Of a DNA stretch of 64,000 bases, positions 35,372 through 46,210 are shown in pieces (position 1 is the first letter of the stretch; each line of letters opens with the position of its first letter). Under the pieces are notes generated by a model. That model saw only the letters and a list, made by a program, of their open reading frames with translations. It did no database searches and was not told the DNA's origin. The stretch is from Paraburkholderia sp. CNPSo 3274 (GTDB taxonomy: Bacteria > Pseudomonadota > Gammaproteobacteria > Burkholderiales > Burkholderiaceae): positions 62,001 through 126,000 of the forward strand of contig NZ_JAMBPR010000021.1 in assembly GCF_024206475.1 (NCBI RefSeq). Reading direction: 5' to 3'. Position numbers and translations under genes: made by a program.

Positions 35372-37092
35372 CGACACGCCACCTGCACAATGAGGCGCGC
35401 GGCTACCAGCCGGAGCGCCGGAAGACGAGCGGCCACGAAAAAGGGCATCATGGTGAACACGGTGACGAGCGCAAGCCCGGCCACCGCGAAGACGCCGAAG
35501 CGCCCGGACCTGCCGCCGGGGCTGCTCGCCACAAGGAGCATGGGCTCGCCCAGCAAAGGGAAGTGCAAATGAACGTAGCCGACAAACGGCCGTTGCCGTG
35601 CCCCTCCGACTGGACCTTCGAACTCATCGAGGAGTACGACACTCATATCTCGCATGTTGCAGAGCAATACGAACTGGATGTTTATCCGATCCAGCTCGAA
35701 TTGATCAGCGCCGAGCAGATGATGGACGCTTATGCGTCCGTTGGCATGCCGGTGAACTATCGCCACTGGTCGTTCGGCAAGCACTTTCTCTCTACCGAAA
35801 AGAGCTATCGCCGCGGCCAGATGGGTCTCGCCTACGAGATCGTCATCAACTCCAACCCCTGCATTGCGTATCTCATGGAAGAGAACACCATGACGATGCA
35901 GGCGCTCGTGATCGCGCACGCCGCGTACGGGCACAACTCGTTCTTCAAGGGCAACTATCTATTCCGTCTTTGGACGGATGCGCACGCCATCATCGACTAC
36001 CTCGTCTATGCGAAGAATTACATCGCTGAATGCGAGGAACGCTATGGTCTCGACCGCGTGGAAGAGTTGCTCGACTCGTGCCACGCGCTCATGAATTACG
36101 GCGTAGACCGCTACAAACGTCCGCAAAAGCTATCGCTGGAACGCGAGGCCGCATTGCGCCGGGACCGCGAGGCTTATCTGCAGTCCCAGGTAAATGAGCT
36201 CTGGCGCACGCTGCCCAAGCAGCAAATGCCCGTTGCCGAGGAGATCGACGAGCGCTTTCCACCGGAGCCGCAGGAAAACCTGCTGTATTTCGCGGAAAAG
36301 AACTCGCCGCTGCTCGAACCGTGGGAGCGCGAAGTCATCCGCATCGTGCGCAAGATCGGGCAATACTTCTACCCGCAGCGGCAGACCCAGGTCATGAACG
36401 AAGGCTGGGCCACGTTTTGGCATTACACCCTGCTCAATACGCTTTATACGCAGGGCAAGCTCGAAGACGGCTTCATGATGGAGTTCCTCCATTCGCATAG
36501 CAACGTGATCTATCAGCCGCCGGTGACGAAGCCGTATTACAGCGGTATCAATCCGTATGCGCTCGGATTCTCGATGATGAGCGACATTCGCCGCATCTGC
36601 GAGAACCCCACGGAGGAGGACCGCAAGTGGTTCCCTGAGCTGGCCGGCAGTCCATGGCTCAAGGCGCTGCACTATGCCATGCGCAATTTCAAGGATGAGA
36701 GCTTCGTGGCACAGTATTTGTCGCCACATCTGATCCGCGAAATGCGGCTTTTCTCGGTGCTTGACGACGATATGCGCGACGCGCTCGAAGTCTCGGCCAT
36801 CCACGACGAAAGCGGCTACCAGTACGTACGCCAGGCGCTCTCGCGTCAGTACGACATGCATCACCGCGAGCCGAATATTCAGGTGTGGTCGGTGAACACG
36901 CGCGGCGATCGCAGCCTCACGCTGCGTCACTTCATGAGCGACAATCGTCACCTTACGGGCGACACCGACGAAGTGCTGCGCCACATGGCGCGCCTCTGGC
37001 AGTTCGACGTGTTCCTCGAAAGCGTGGACGAGAACGGCACGGTCCGAAAACGCTACGAATGCCGTTATATGCCGCCGCCGATCCGGGTATAG
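35368..37092 (+). CDS. spoVR: SpoVR family protein
   Basis: SpoVR/YcgB protein. The family core begins around DWTFELIEEYDTHISHV and contains EQMMDAYASVGMPVNYRHWS, IVINSNPCIAYLMEENTMTM and MNEGWATFWHYT, all near-identical in E. coli YcgB. ATG 35368 overlaps the yeaH stop and has GGTGGAG in front, giving 574 residues. This leaves a 67-residue His/Glu/Arg-rich N-terminal extension not found in YcgB (510 residues). ATG 35569, preceded by AAAGGGAAG, would give a canonical 507-residue protein and is a serious alternative. It works with PrkA/YeaH in an unknown stress function. Confidence 0.88.
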   Translation: MTTRHLHNEARGYQPERRKTSGHEKGHHGEHGDERKPGHREDAEAPGPAAGAARHKEHGLAQQREVQMNVADKRPLPCPSDWTFELIEEYDTHISHVAEQYELDVYPIQLELISAEQMMDAYASVGMPVNYRHWSFGKHFLSTEKSYRRGQMGLAYEIVINSNPCIAYLMEENTMTMQALVIAHAAYGHNSFFKGNYLFRLWTDAHAIIDYLVYAKNYIAECEERYGLDRVEELLDSCHALMNYGVDRYKRPQKLSLEREAALRRDREAYLQSQVNELWRTLPKQQMPVAEEIDERFPPEPQENLLYFAEKNSPLLEPWEREVIRIVRKIGQYFYPQRQTQVMNEGWATFWHYTLLNTLYTQGKLEDGFMMEFLHSHSNVIYQPPVTKPYYSGINPYALGFSMMSDIRRICENPTEEDRKWFPELAGSPWLKALHYAMRNFKDESFVAQYLSPHLIREMRLFSVLDDDMRDALEVSAIHDESGYQYVRQALSRQYDMHHREPNIQVWSVNTRGDRSLTLRHFMSDNRHLTGDTDEVLRHMARLWQFDVFLESVDENGTVRKRYECRYMPPPIRV

Positions 37093-37130
37093 CCAGCTCG
37101 CTACGTGACGCGATTGAGCGCATAAGTCAT

Positions 37131-37158
37131 GAGGCCAGCCTGCGGGCTGGCCTCTTTC
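37131..37158 (+). terminator. Rho-independent terminator of the prkA-yeaH-spoVR unit
   Basis: Ten-bp perfect stem GAGGCCAGCC-TGCG-GGCTGGCCTC followed by TTTC, about 40 bases after the spoVR stop. Confidence 0.8.
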
Positions 37159-37287
37159 ATTGATGCGCGTGCAACGACGTTGCAATCGAGAACGTACTGG
37201 AGCGCCCACGCGCGCTAACATACTGCGCCAGTGAACCCGCAGCTAAAAAACACCGCGCGTAGAGGCGGATTTCGAAAGGATGGCGTA

Positions 37288-38964
37288 ATGGCGTTTGAAC
37301 TGTTTCGCGGCGTGCGGCCGCTTTCTCGCACGTCTGCACTGCGCGATGCGCTCGCCGGCGTGCAGCTTGCCTCGATGAACGTGCCGCAACTGCTTGGCTA
37401 CGCGCGCATCGCGGGCATGCCTGCCGTAACCGGTCTGTACACGGGCTTTCTGCCGCTCGTTGCGTTCGCGCTCTTCGGCGCGTCGCGTCATCTCGTGGTC
37501 GCCGCCGATTCCGCCACGGCCACCATTTTCGCGAGCCGCCTCACGACCATGGCGGCGCCTTCGAGCGCCGAGTATGTCGCGCTCGCGGGCATGACCGCCT
37601 TGCTCACGGCCGTGATGCTGTTGATCGCGCGCGTGTTTCGTCTCGGCTTTCTCGCGGATTTTCTGTCTCGCACCGTCCTCGCGGGTTTTCTCACGGGCGT
37701 GGGCGTGCAGGTGGGCGTGGCGATGCTCGGCGACATGCTTGGCATTACTGTCAATTCACGCCGCACGGTCCTTCAGGTCAAGCAGATCGTCACGCAGTTG
37801 GGCACGATTCACTGGCCGACGCCTGGCATCGCCGTGGTCGTCGTGGCCGCGATCCTGATCTTCAAGAAGTTCCGGCCTCGCTGGCCGGTGCCGCTCGTCG
37901 CCGTGGTGGGGAGCATCGCAGCGAGCGCCATGCTGAACTTCGCGGGCCACGGAATTTCGGTGATCGGCCCGGTGCAGGGCGGCTTGCCGCGCATGAGTTT
38001 TCCCGCCGTGGGCTGGTTCCAGATGATCGATTTGCTGCAGGTGGCGGCGTCGTGCTTCGTCATCATCGTCGCGCAGAGCGCTGCCACGAGCCGCGCGTTT
38101 GCCGAGCGCTACGGCGAGCGCACCGACGAGGACGCCAACCTCCTCGGCCTCGCGGCGGCCAATGCGGCGGCTTCGATGAGCGGCGCTTTCGTCGTGAACG
38201 GCAGCCTCACGCAGACCGCCATGGCCGATCAGGCCGGCGCGCGCAGCCAGTTCGCGCAGCTCGTGTTTGCGGGCGTCGTGCTCGTGGTGTTGTTGTTCTT
38301 CAGCCGCCTGCTGCAGTATCTGCCGCATTGCGTACTGGCCGCGATCGTCTTCACGATTGCCGTGGGACTCGTGAACATTCGCCAGCTGGTCGACATTCGC
38401 CGCGAAAGTCCCGGCGAATTCCGGCTTGCGGTGACGACGGCGCTCGCCGTTGTCGTGATCGGCGTGGAGAACGGCATCCTCATCGCCATCGGCCTTTCAT
38501 TGCTGCGCCACGTACGCCATAGCTACCGGCCGCACACCATGGTGCTCGTGCCGAACGAGGAGGGGCACTGGCTGCCCGAACCCGCGCAAGCGGGCCAGCT
38601 CACGGCGCCGGGGCTGATCGTCTACCGGTTCGGTGCGGACCTGTTCTATGCGAACGACCACTTGTTCGTCGACGAACTGCGCGCGCTGATCGATCGGGCG
38701 CCGTCGCCCGTGCGTTGCGTGGTCGTGGATGCGGGGGCAATTACCGATCTCGATTATTCCGCGGGGCGCGCCGTGATCGACCTTTGCTCGGCACTCGCGG
38801 AGCGCGGCGTGAAGGTGATTTTCGGGCGCGTGAACCGCTATCTGCTTTCAGACATGGATCGGCATGGCATCACGCCCGTGGTGGGCCGTGCGAACATCTT
38901 CCCGACCCTTCACGAAGCGCTCGCGGCGGTGCGTCCCGAACTGGCGTCGCGCTCGGATGCGTGA
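37288..38964 (+). CDS. SulP family anion transporter with STAS domain
   Basis: Inner-membrane SulP transporter of 558 residues. About ten to twelve helices lie between residues 15 and 425, with the N-terminal amphipathic AGVQLASMNVPQLLGYARIA, GLYTGFLPLVAFALFG and AAANAAASMSGAFVVNGSLT. A C-terminal STAS domain begins near APGLIVYRFGADLFYANDHL. Members carry sulfate, bicarbonate or dicarboxylates; the substrate is not evident. ATG 37288 has AAAGGA upstream; the GTG at 37231 was rejected. Confidence 0.9.
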   Translation: MAFELFRGVRPLSRTSALRDALAGVQLASMNVPQLLGYARIAGMPAVTGLYTGFLPLVAFALFGASRHLVVAADSATATIFASRLTTMAAPSSAEYVALAGMTALLTAVMLLIARVFRLGFLADFLSRTVLAGFLTGVGVQVGVAMLGDMLGITVNSRRTVLQVKQIVTQLGTIHWPTPGIAVVVVAAILIFKKFRPRWPVPLVAVVGSIAASAMLNFAGHGISVIGPVQGGLPRMSFPAVGWFQMIDLLQVAASCFVIIVAQSAATSRAFAERYGERTDEDANLLGLAAANAAASMSGAFVVNGSLTQTAMADQAGARSQFAQLVFAGVVLVVLLFFSRLLQYLPHCVLAAIVFTIAVGLVNIRQLVDIRRESPGEFRLAVTTALAVVVIGVENGILIAIGLSLLRHVRHSYRPHTMVLVPNEEGHWLPEPAQAGQLTAPGLIVYRFGADLFYANDHLFVDELRALIDRAPSPVRCVVVDAGAITDLDYSAGRAVIDLCSALAERGVKVIFGRVNRYLLSDMDRHGITPVVGRANIFPTLHEALAAVRPELASRSDA

Positions 38965-39053
38965 CGCTCGTGTAGCCATGCTACAAGCCGACGAGCTGTG
39001 TAGTCCAAAAAACATGTGAAGCAGCTACATAAAAATCTCCAGAAAAACCCCGA

Positions 39054-39113
39054 TTGCCCGCCGGAATTAGCCACTGCTATTGTGCGCCTCAAGCGCTGTG
39101 GAAGCGCTTCCAC
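39054..39113 (+). promoter_or_regulatory. Beta-glucosidase promoter with LacI-type operator
   Basis: TTGCCC (39054-39059) and TATTGT (39078-39083) with 18-base spacing form a plausible promoter. Just downstream lies the perfect 16-bp palindrome GTGGAAGCGCTTCCAC (39098-39113), with the central CG of LacI-family operators. The LacI regulator at 45042 closes the same cluster. Confidence 0.6.
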
Positions 39114-39172
39114 TCCAATCCGATCCGGCTGCCCAAAACGCATACACCGGTGATTCCCGCGCAGGAGGCTTC

Positions 39173-40576
39173 GTGACTCAGGACACCGCATCGCCGCATT
39201 CCGCCGCCGCAGTTGCCGACGATCCGTTCACTCCGCCCGCCAGTTCCGCGCTGTGGCGTAGCGACTTCCTCCTTGGCGCGGCCACGGCTTCGTATCAGAT
39301 CGAGGGCGCGATTCACGAAGACGGCCGCCTGCCGTCGATCTGGGACACGTTCAGCGCTACGCCAGGCAAGGTGCTCGCAGGCGACACGGGCGCCGTGGCC
39401 TGCGACCACTATCACCGCTGGGAGGCCGATCTCGACCTGCTCGAAAGCCTGAACTTCGAGGCATATCGCTTTTCGATCGCGTGGCCGCGCGTGATGGACG
39501 AAGCAGGGCGGCCCAATGCAAAAGGCATCGCGTTCTACAAGCGCTTGCTGGAGCACCTGAAGGAGAAGGGTGTGCGCACCTTTGCCACGCTCTACCACTG
39601 GGACCTGCCGCAGCATCTGGAAGATCGCGGCGGCTGGCTCAACCGCGATACCGCATACCGCTTCGCCGACTACGCGGACCTCATGAGCCGCGAACTATCC
39701 GGCCTCGTCGACGCATGGATGACGCTCAACGAGCCGTGGTGCTCGGCGTACCTCGGCTACGGCAACGGCCATCATGCGCCGGGGCTCGCAAACGGTCGCT
39801 TCGCCACCCAGGCCATGCATCATCTGCTGCTCGGGCACGGCCTGGCCACCGGCGTGCTGCGCGCGAACGATCCGGGCTCGACCAAGGGCATCGTGGCGAA
39901 CGTGGGGCGCGGCACGCCCGATTCGCAGTCGCCGGAAGATGAGCGCGCCGCGCGCCGCTTCGAAGTGCAGCACAACGCGTGGATTCTCGATCCGCTGCTC
40001 AAGGGCGTGTATCCCGAAGAACTCTTCGAGCTGTGGCCGGGCACCGAGCCGCTCGTGCTCGAAGGCGACATGAAGACGATCTCGGCGCCGCTCGATTTCG
40101 TCGGCATCAACTACTACTTCCGCACCAACGTGAAGAGCGACGGCGCGCACGGCTTCGTCGAAGTGCCGCTGAAGGACGTCGAGCGCACGCAAATGGGGTG
40201 GGAAGTTCACCCCGACGGTCTGCGCGACCTGCTGATTGGTTTCGGGCGCACCTATGAGAACCTGCCGCCCATCTATATCACCGAGAACGGCATGGCTTCG
40301 GACGACCGCGTGAGCGACGGCGAGGTGAACGACACGCAGCGCATCTCGTTCCTCAAGCGCCATCTTGCCGCGGTGGACGCCGCGATCAAGGCCGGCGTGG
40401 ACGTGCGCGGCTATTTCGTCTGGTCGCTGCTCGACAACTTCGAATGGGCGTTCGGCTATGAGCGGCGCTTTGGCGTCGTGCATGTCGATTACGACACACA
40501 GGTTCGCACGCCCAAGCGCAGCGCGGAACTCATTGCGCATTTCATCGCGCAGCGGCGTGCGCTTGACGGCGCTTGA
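39173..40576 (+). CDS. Beta-glucosidase, glycoside hydrolase family 1
   Basis: GH1 enzyme of 467 residues that cleaves beta-linked glucosides. Motifs: FLLGAATASYQIEGA, the acid/base TLNEP (Glu about 187), the nucleophile ITENG (Glu about 371) and the aglycone-site WSLLDNFEWAFGYERRFG. No signal peptide, so it acts in the cytoplasm on imported disaccharides. GTG 39173 follows AGGAGG and is preferred to any upstream start. It opens a six-gene module with the Gts-type ABC transporter and a LacI regulator, implying uptake and hydrolysis of cellobiose or another beta-glucoside. Confidence 0.92.
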   Translation: MTQDTASPHSAAAVADDPFTPPASSALWRSDFLLGAATASYQIEGAIHEDGRLPSIWDTFSATPGKVLAGDTGAVACDHYHRWEADLDLLESLNFEAYRFSIAWPRVMDEAGRPNAKGIAFYKRLLEHLKEKGVRTFATLYHWDLPQHLEDRGGWLNRDTAYRFADYADLMSRELSGLVDAWMTLNEPWCSAYLGYGNGHHAPGLANGRFATQAMHHLLLGHGLATGVLRANDPGSTKGIVANVGRGTPDSQSPEDERAARRFEVQHNAWILDPLLKGVYPEELFELWPGTEPLVLEGDMKTISAPLDFVGINYYFRTNVKSDGAHGFVEVPLKDVERTQMGWEVHPDGLRDLLIGFGRTYENLPPIYITENGMASDDRVSDGEVNDTQRISFLKRHLAAVDAAIKAGVDVRGYFVWSLLDNFEWAFGYERRFGVVHVDYDTQVRTPKRSAELIAHFIAQRRALDGA

Positions 40577-40698
40577 TGGCACTTCAAGGGCGTTTGACAG
40601 GGTTACCGAGCAAGGGCAACAACTAGCGTGACAACCACGGCACGACATGCGACGCTCGGGCATGCTGCTTGATGCGCCGTGGCCGCGAAACTTCCAAC

Positions 40699-40710
40699 CA
40701 AAAGCTTTTG
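40699..40710. promoter_or_regulatory. 12-bp palindrome before the sugar-binding protein gene
   Basis: CAAAAGCTTTTG, perfectly symmetric, in the 241-base gap between the beta-glucosidase and the ABC transporter genes. It might be a second regulator site or part of an internal promoter. It does not match the operator at 39098. Confidence 0.3.
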
Positions 40711-40817
40711 CAGACCAACCCGGAGCAACCGGAGCCCTGCATGGGCCCGACGTCGGTGCTGAAGCACTGACGCCAGGCGACAGCTGAAGCGCCAACTCCG
40801 GATCGACAGGAGACGCA

Positions 40818-42056
40818 ATGAAGCACAACGTACCCGTTCTGCGCGGCATTGTGGCCGCTCTCGCGCTGGCCGGCGCGCTCGCGGCCCATGCCGCGGAGCC
40901 GCTCAAGGCCAACGTGATTCACTGGTGGACGTCGGGCGGCGAGTCGGCCGCGATCAAGCAGTTTGCGCTTGCCTACGATCAGGCGGGTGGGAAGTGGGTA
41001 GACAACGCGATCGCCGGAGCGGACCAGGCGCGCGCAACGGCAATCAACCGCATTGTCGGCGGCGATCCGCCCACTGCAGCGCAGTTCAATACGTCCAAGC
41101 AGTTTCACGATCTCATCGACCAGGGACTCCTGAACAATGTCGATGCGGTCGCAACGAAAGAGAACTGGAGCGGCACCTTCCCTGAATCGATTCTCACGGC
41201 GATCAAGGTCAAAGGGCATTACTACGCGGCGCCCGTCAACATCCACATGCAGGACTGGTTCTTCTATTCGAAGCCCGCGTTCGCCAAGGCCGCGATCAAG
41301 AGCGAACCGCAGAATTTCGACGAACTCTTCGCCGATCTCGACAAGCTCAAGGCGGCTGGCCTGATTCCGCTCGCGCTGGGCGGCCAGGCATGGCAGGAGA
41401 AGATCACCTTCGACGCCATCTTCGCCGACATGGACCGCGATCTCTACATGAAGGTCTACCGCGACCGCGACGCGAACGCCGTGAATTCACCTGCGTTCCG
41501 CAACGTGCTCACGACCTTCAAGCGGCTGCATAATTACGTGGATCCGGGCTCGCCCGGCCGAAACTGGAACGATGCCACGGCGCTCGTGATTTCCGGCAAG
41601 GCGGGCATGCAGATCATGGGCGACTGGGCCAAGGGCGAGTTTTCGGCCGCGAACCAGGTGGCGGGCAAGGACTTCGGATGTTTCCCCGGTTTCCCGAAGT
41701 CGCCGTACATGATCGCCGGCGACGTGTTCGTGTTCCCGAAGACCGACAATCCCGAACAGGTCAAGGCGCAGCAACTGCTCGCCACGGTGATGACGTCGCC
41801 TGCCGCGCAGGTCGCGTTCAACCAGAAGAAGGGCTCGATTCCGATTCGCCCGGACGTGGACACCTCGGGCTTCGACGTCTGCGCGAAGGAGGGCATGGCG
41901 ATCATGAAGGACAAGCCGCGGCAACTGCCGAATCCGGAAATGCTGATTCCGCCTGATGTCCAGGGCGTGCTCCAGGACGTCATCACGAACTTCTGGAACA
42001 AGAACCAGTCGGCCGAAGACGCGCAGAAGGCCTTCGCCACGGCAATCCAGAGCTGA
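40818..42056 (+). CDS. Carbohydrate ABC transporter substrate-binding protein (GtsA-like)
   Basis: Periplasmic family-1 sugar-binding protein of 412 residues. The signal peptide ends near LAAHAAEPL and is followed by ANVIHWWTSGGESAAIKQFA and AQFNTSKQFHDLIDQGLLNN. ILMGDWAKGEF-like and SPAAQVAFNQKKGSIPIRPD segments match the Gts/glucose-binding group. AGGAGACGC precedes ATG 40818. With the two permeases and the ATPase downstream it forms a complete importer; glucose, mannose or a beta-glucoside is likely. Confidence 0.87.
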   Translation: MKHNVPVLRGIVAALALAGALAAHAAEPLKANVIHWWTSGGESAAIKQFALAYDQAGGKWVDNAIAGADQARATAINRIVGGDPPTAAQFNTSKQFHDLIDQGLLNNVDAVATKENWSGTFPESILTAIKVKGHYYAAPVNIHMQDWFFYSKPAFAKAAIKSEPQNFDELFADLDKLKAAGLIPLALGGQAWQEKITFDAIFADMDRDLYMKVYRDRDANAVNSPAFRNVLTTFKRLHNYVDPGSPGRNWNDATALVISGKAGMQIMGDWAKGEFSAANQVAGKDFGCFPGFPKSPYMIAGDVFVFPKTDNPEQVKAQQLLATVMTSPAAQVAFNQKKGSIPIRPDVDTSGFDVCAKEGMAIMKDKPRQLPNPEMLIPPDVQGVLQDVITNFWNKNQSAEDAQKAFATAIQS

Positions 42057-42064
42057 GCGCAACC

Positions 42065-43009
42065 ATGTACGCCGCCAAGCTGCACCCGGCCAAACGTCAA
42101 GCGGGGCAAGCGCGCAGCGCGCGCCCCGCACGGCGGCGGCTCTCGCTCGCCGCCTGGATCGCGCTCGCGCCGATGGTGGCCACGGTCCTGTTCGCGTATC
42201 TCGGCACCATGCTGTGGACGGCGCGCGTCTCGTTCAGCTTCTCGCGCTCGCTGCCCACCAACACCTTCGCGGGCGTGACGCAGTACGTGCGGCTTTTCCA
42301 GAACGACCGTTGGATCCTGTCGCTGCAGAATCTCGTGATCTACGGCGCGTGCTTCGTCGCGGCGTGTCTCGTGATCGGGCTGCTGCTGGCGATTTTCATC
42401 GACCAGCGCGTCGTGGCGGAAGGCGCACTGCGCACGGTGTTTCTCTATCCGTATGCGATGTCGTTCGTCGCCACGGGCCTCGTCTGGCAGTGGATCCTCA
42501 ACCCCGAACTCGGCGTGCAGGCTGTGTTGCGGCACATGGGGTTCGAGCACGCGCGCTTCGACTGGATCGTCACGCAGCGCTTTGCGATCTACACGCTCGT
42601 GATCGCCACGGTGTGGCAGGCCTCGGGCCTCGTGATGGCGCTCATGCTCGCGGGCCTGCGCGGCATCGACGACGAAATATGGAAGGCCGCGCGCCTCGAC
42701 GGCATTCCGCGCTGGCGCGTGTACGCGAGCATCGTCGTGCCAATGCTCAAGACCTCGCTTTCCACGGCATTCGTGCTGCTCTTCGTGATGGTCGTGAAAC
42801 TCTACGACGCCGTGGTCGCGATGACCCAGGGCGGCCCCGGCACCGCGAGCGAGGTGCCCGCGAAATTCATCATGGATTACCTGTTCAATCGCGCGAACAT
42901 CGGGCTCGCTTCGGCAGCGTCGATCGTACTCCTCGCCACCGTGCTCGCGATTCTTGCGCCATTCTTCTACGCGCGCAGCCGCGCGGCGCTCAAAGGAGAC
43001 CGGGCATGA
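42065..43009 (+). CDS. Carbohydrate ABC transporter permease (MalF/GtsB type)
   Basis: Inner-membrane permease of 314 residues with six helices after a basic N-terminal tail. The EAA-type cytoplasmic loop reads IWKAARLDGIPRWRVYASIV and the C-terminus carries MTQGGPGTASEVPAKFIMDY. It begins nine bases after the binding-protein stop and its own stop overlaps the next permease ATG. Located in the membrane as one half of the sugar channel. Confidence 0.88.
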   Translation: MYAAKLHPAKRQAGQARSARPARRRLSLAAWIALAPMVATVLFAYLGTMLWTARVSFSFSRSLPTNTFAGVTQYVRLFQNDRWILSLQNLVIYGACFVAACLVIGLLLAIFIDQRVVAEGALRTVFLYPYAMSFVATGLVWQWILNPELGVQAVLRHMGFEHARFDWIVTQRFAIYTLVIATVWQASGLVMALMLAGLRGIDDEIWKAARLDGIPRWRVYASIVVPMLKTSLSTAFVLLFVMVVKLYDAVVAMTQGGPGTASEVPAKFIMDYLFNRANIGLASAASIVLLATVLAILAPFFYARSRAALKGDRA

Positions 43010-43935
43010 GCACGCCTTTGGCCGATTCGCTGCGTCCCGCGCCTGCTCGACAGCGTGCGGCGCCAAAGCGGCGCAAGCCGCGCAGCCGCTTCACGCCCGC
43101 GCGGCTCGGCGTGTATGCGTTTCTGTTCACGGCGGCGCTGTTTTTCCTGCTGCCGCTCTATGTGATGCTGGTGACTTCGGTTAAGCCGATGGCCGAGATC
43201 CGCCTCGGTCATCTGCTCGCGCTGCCGGTGCATCTCACGCTCGCACCGTGGCGCGACGCGTGGGCCTCCGCGTGCACGGGTCTCGACTGCGACGGCATTC
43301 GCGTGGGCTTCTGGAATTCGGTGCGCATCGTCGTGCCGAGCACGGTCTTCTCTATCGCCGTGGGCGCCGTGAATGGCTACGCGCTGTCGTTCTGGCGGCC
43401 GCGCGGCGCGGGCGTGCTGTTCGGCATTCTGCTCGCGGGCGCCTTCATTCCCGTACAGGTGATGGTGTACCCGCTCGTGCGCGTGCTGGCCTTCGTGCAT
43501 CTCTTCAGCTCGCTGACGGGCATCGTCGTGATTCACACGATCTTCGGCATGCCGGTCATGACGCTCCTGTTCCGCAACTACTATGCGTCCTTGCCGCAGG
43601 AGCTGTTCAAGGCCGCGCGCATCGACGGCGGCGGGTTCTGGCGCATCTTCGTGCAGCTCATGCTGCCCATGTCGGTACCGATCATCGTCGTGGCGATCAT
43701 CATGCAGGTCACCGGCATCTGGAACGACTACATCCTCGGCCTCGTGTTCGCGGGCACGAAAAACCTGCCGATGACGGTGCAACTGAACAACATCATCAAC
43801 ACGACGACCGGCGAGCGTATCTATAACGTCAACATGGCCGCGACGATCCTCACGTCAGCCGTGCCGCTCGCGATCTACTTCATTTCGGGGCGCTGGTTCG
43901 TGCGCGGCATCGCCTCGGGCGCAGTGAAAGGCTAG
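43006..43935 (+). CDS. Carbohydrate ABC transporter permease (MalG/GtsC type)
   Basis: Second permease of 309 residues with six helices. The EAA loop is ELFKAARIDGGGFWRIFVQL, preceded by FGMPVMTLLFRNYYASLPQE, typical of MalG-type subunits. ATG overlaps the preceding stop (ATGA). The C-terminus ends with VRGIASGAVKG, as in many UgpE/MalG relatives. Confidence 0.88.
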   Translation: MSTPLADSLRPAPARQRAAPKRRKPRSRFTPARLGVYAFLFTAALFFLLPLYVMLVTSVKPMAEIRLGHLLALPVHLTLAPWRDAWASACTGLDCDGIRVGFWNSVRIVVPSTVFSIAVGAVNGYALSFWRPRGAGVLFGILLAGAFIPVQVMVYPLVRVLAFVHLFSSLTGIVVIHTIFGMPVMTLLFRNYYASLPQELFKAARIDGGGFWRIFVQLMLPMSVPIIVVAIIMQVTGIWNDYILGLVFAGTKNLPMTVQLNNIINTTTGERIYNVNMAATILTSAVPLAIYFISGRWFVRGIASGAVKG

Positions 43936-43944
43936 GAGCAGGGC

Positions 43945-45041
<1,097 letters not shown>

Positions 45042-45042
<1 letters not shown>

Positions 45043-46085
45043 TGCACACAACCGACAAAGAAAGAGAGACCAGGAACGTGGCGACCCTGAAAGACGTGGC
45101 GGCGCTGGCCGGCGTGGGCCTTTCGACGGCTTCGCGGGCGATATCGGGCAACGGCCCGGTGTCGGCGGAGGCGGCCGCGCGCGTACAGGCTGCAATCGAG
45201 CAACTCAATTTCCGGCCTTCGTCCATCGGCCGCGCGATGGCTACCAAGTCGCTCGGCATCATCGGTATCTTCGTACCGACGTTTTTCGGCTCGTACTACG
45301 GCACCATCCTGAAGGAAACCGATACGCAGTTGCGCGCCGTGCGGCGCCATGTGGTGGTGGCCACCGGTTGCGGCGAAGCTTCGCCGCGCGAGCAGGCCAT
45401 GGAGGCCGTGCGCTTCCTGATTGGCCGCGATTGCGACGGCGTGGTCGTCATCAGCCACGATCTGTACGACGACGACCTGCAGATGCTGCACGCCATGCAC
45501 CCGCGCATGGCCTTCCTGAACCGCGCATTCGATCAGTTACCCGAAGCATCGTTCTGCGCCGATCACTTTCACGGCGGCGAGATGGCTGCCCGCACGCTCA
45601 TCGAGCACGGCCATCGCGAGCTTGCGGTGATCGGCGGGCCGTCCACGTCATCAGACAATGCGGCACGTCTGCATGGTTTTTTCGCCGAGCTGGCGCGTCA
45701 CGGCATCGAGCGCAGAACCGTGCCGCATATCGTCTCGGACTTCTCGCCCGAAGGCGGCTATGTGGCGGCCGGGACCCTTCTCGAACGCAAACACCGCTTC
45801 ACAGGGCTTTTCTGCGCGAACGACACGATGGCCATGAGTGCGCTCGCGCGCCTGCAGCAGGCAGGGTTGCGCGTGCCCCACGACGTTTCGGTAATCGGCT
45901 ACGACGACGATTATTCGGCGGCCTACATGGCGCCGGCGCTGACCTCGGTGCACATTCCCACCGCGGAGCTCACGCGCAATGCGGTGCGCTGGCTCATCAA
46001 CCAATGCTACGGCACACAGTGGCCGATCGAGCGCACGTTTCCGGTGAGCGTGACGATGCGCGATTCGGTGGCGCCGGCGAAGTAA
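45042..46085 (+). CDS. LacI family regulator of the beta-glucoside cluster
   Basis: LacI/GalR repressor of 347 residues. The HTH is VATLKDVAALAGVGLSTASR (residues 13-32), the hinge RPSSIGRAMATKSLGIIGIF, and a sugar-binding domain with FCANDTMAMSALARLQQAGL follows. Translation probably starts at ATG 45042, overlapping the ATPase stop; GTG 45078 would start exactly at the HTH. The position suggests it controls the operator at 39098-39113 in response to the imported sugar. Confidence 0.88.
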
Positions 46086-46210
46086 CGCCCGCGCGCGTCG
46101 CGTGCATCGAGCAACAGCGGTGAAGTCGAAGGTGAGGGTGGGGAGCCGCACCCGGGAGGCGGCAAGTCGCGTAAAATCGAACGCATTCCCAATCCCCACC
46201 TTTTCCATTC

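Noticed and set aside
35323..35934. Minus-strand frame with hydrophobic stretches opposite yeaH/spoVR junction
   Set aside because: It lies opposite conserved SpoVR sequence, and its hydrophobicity mirrors the charged sense strand.
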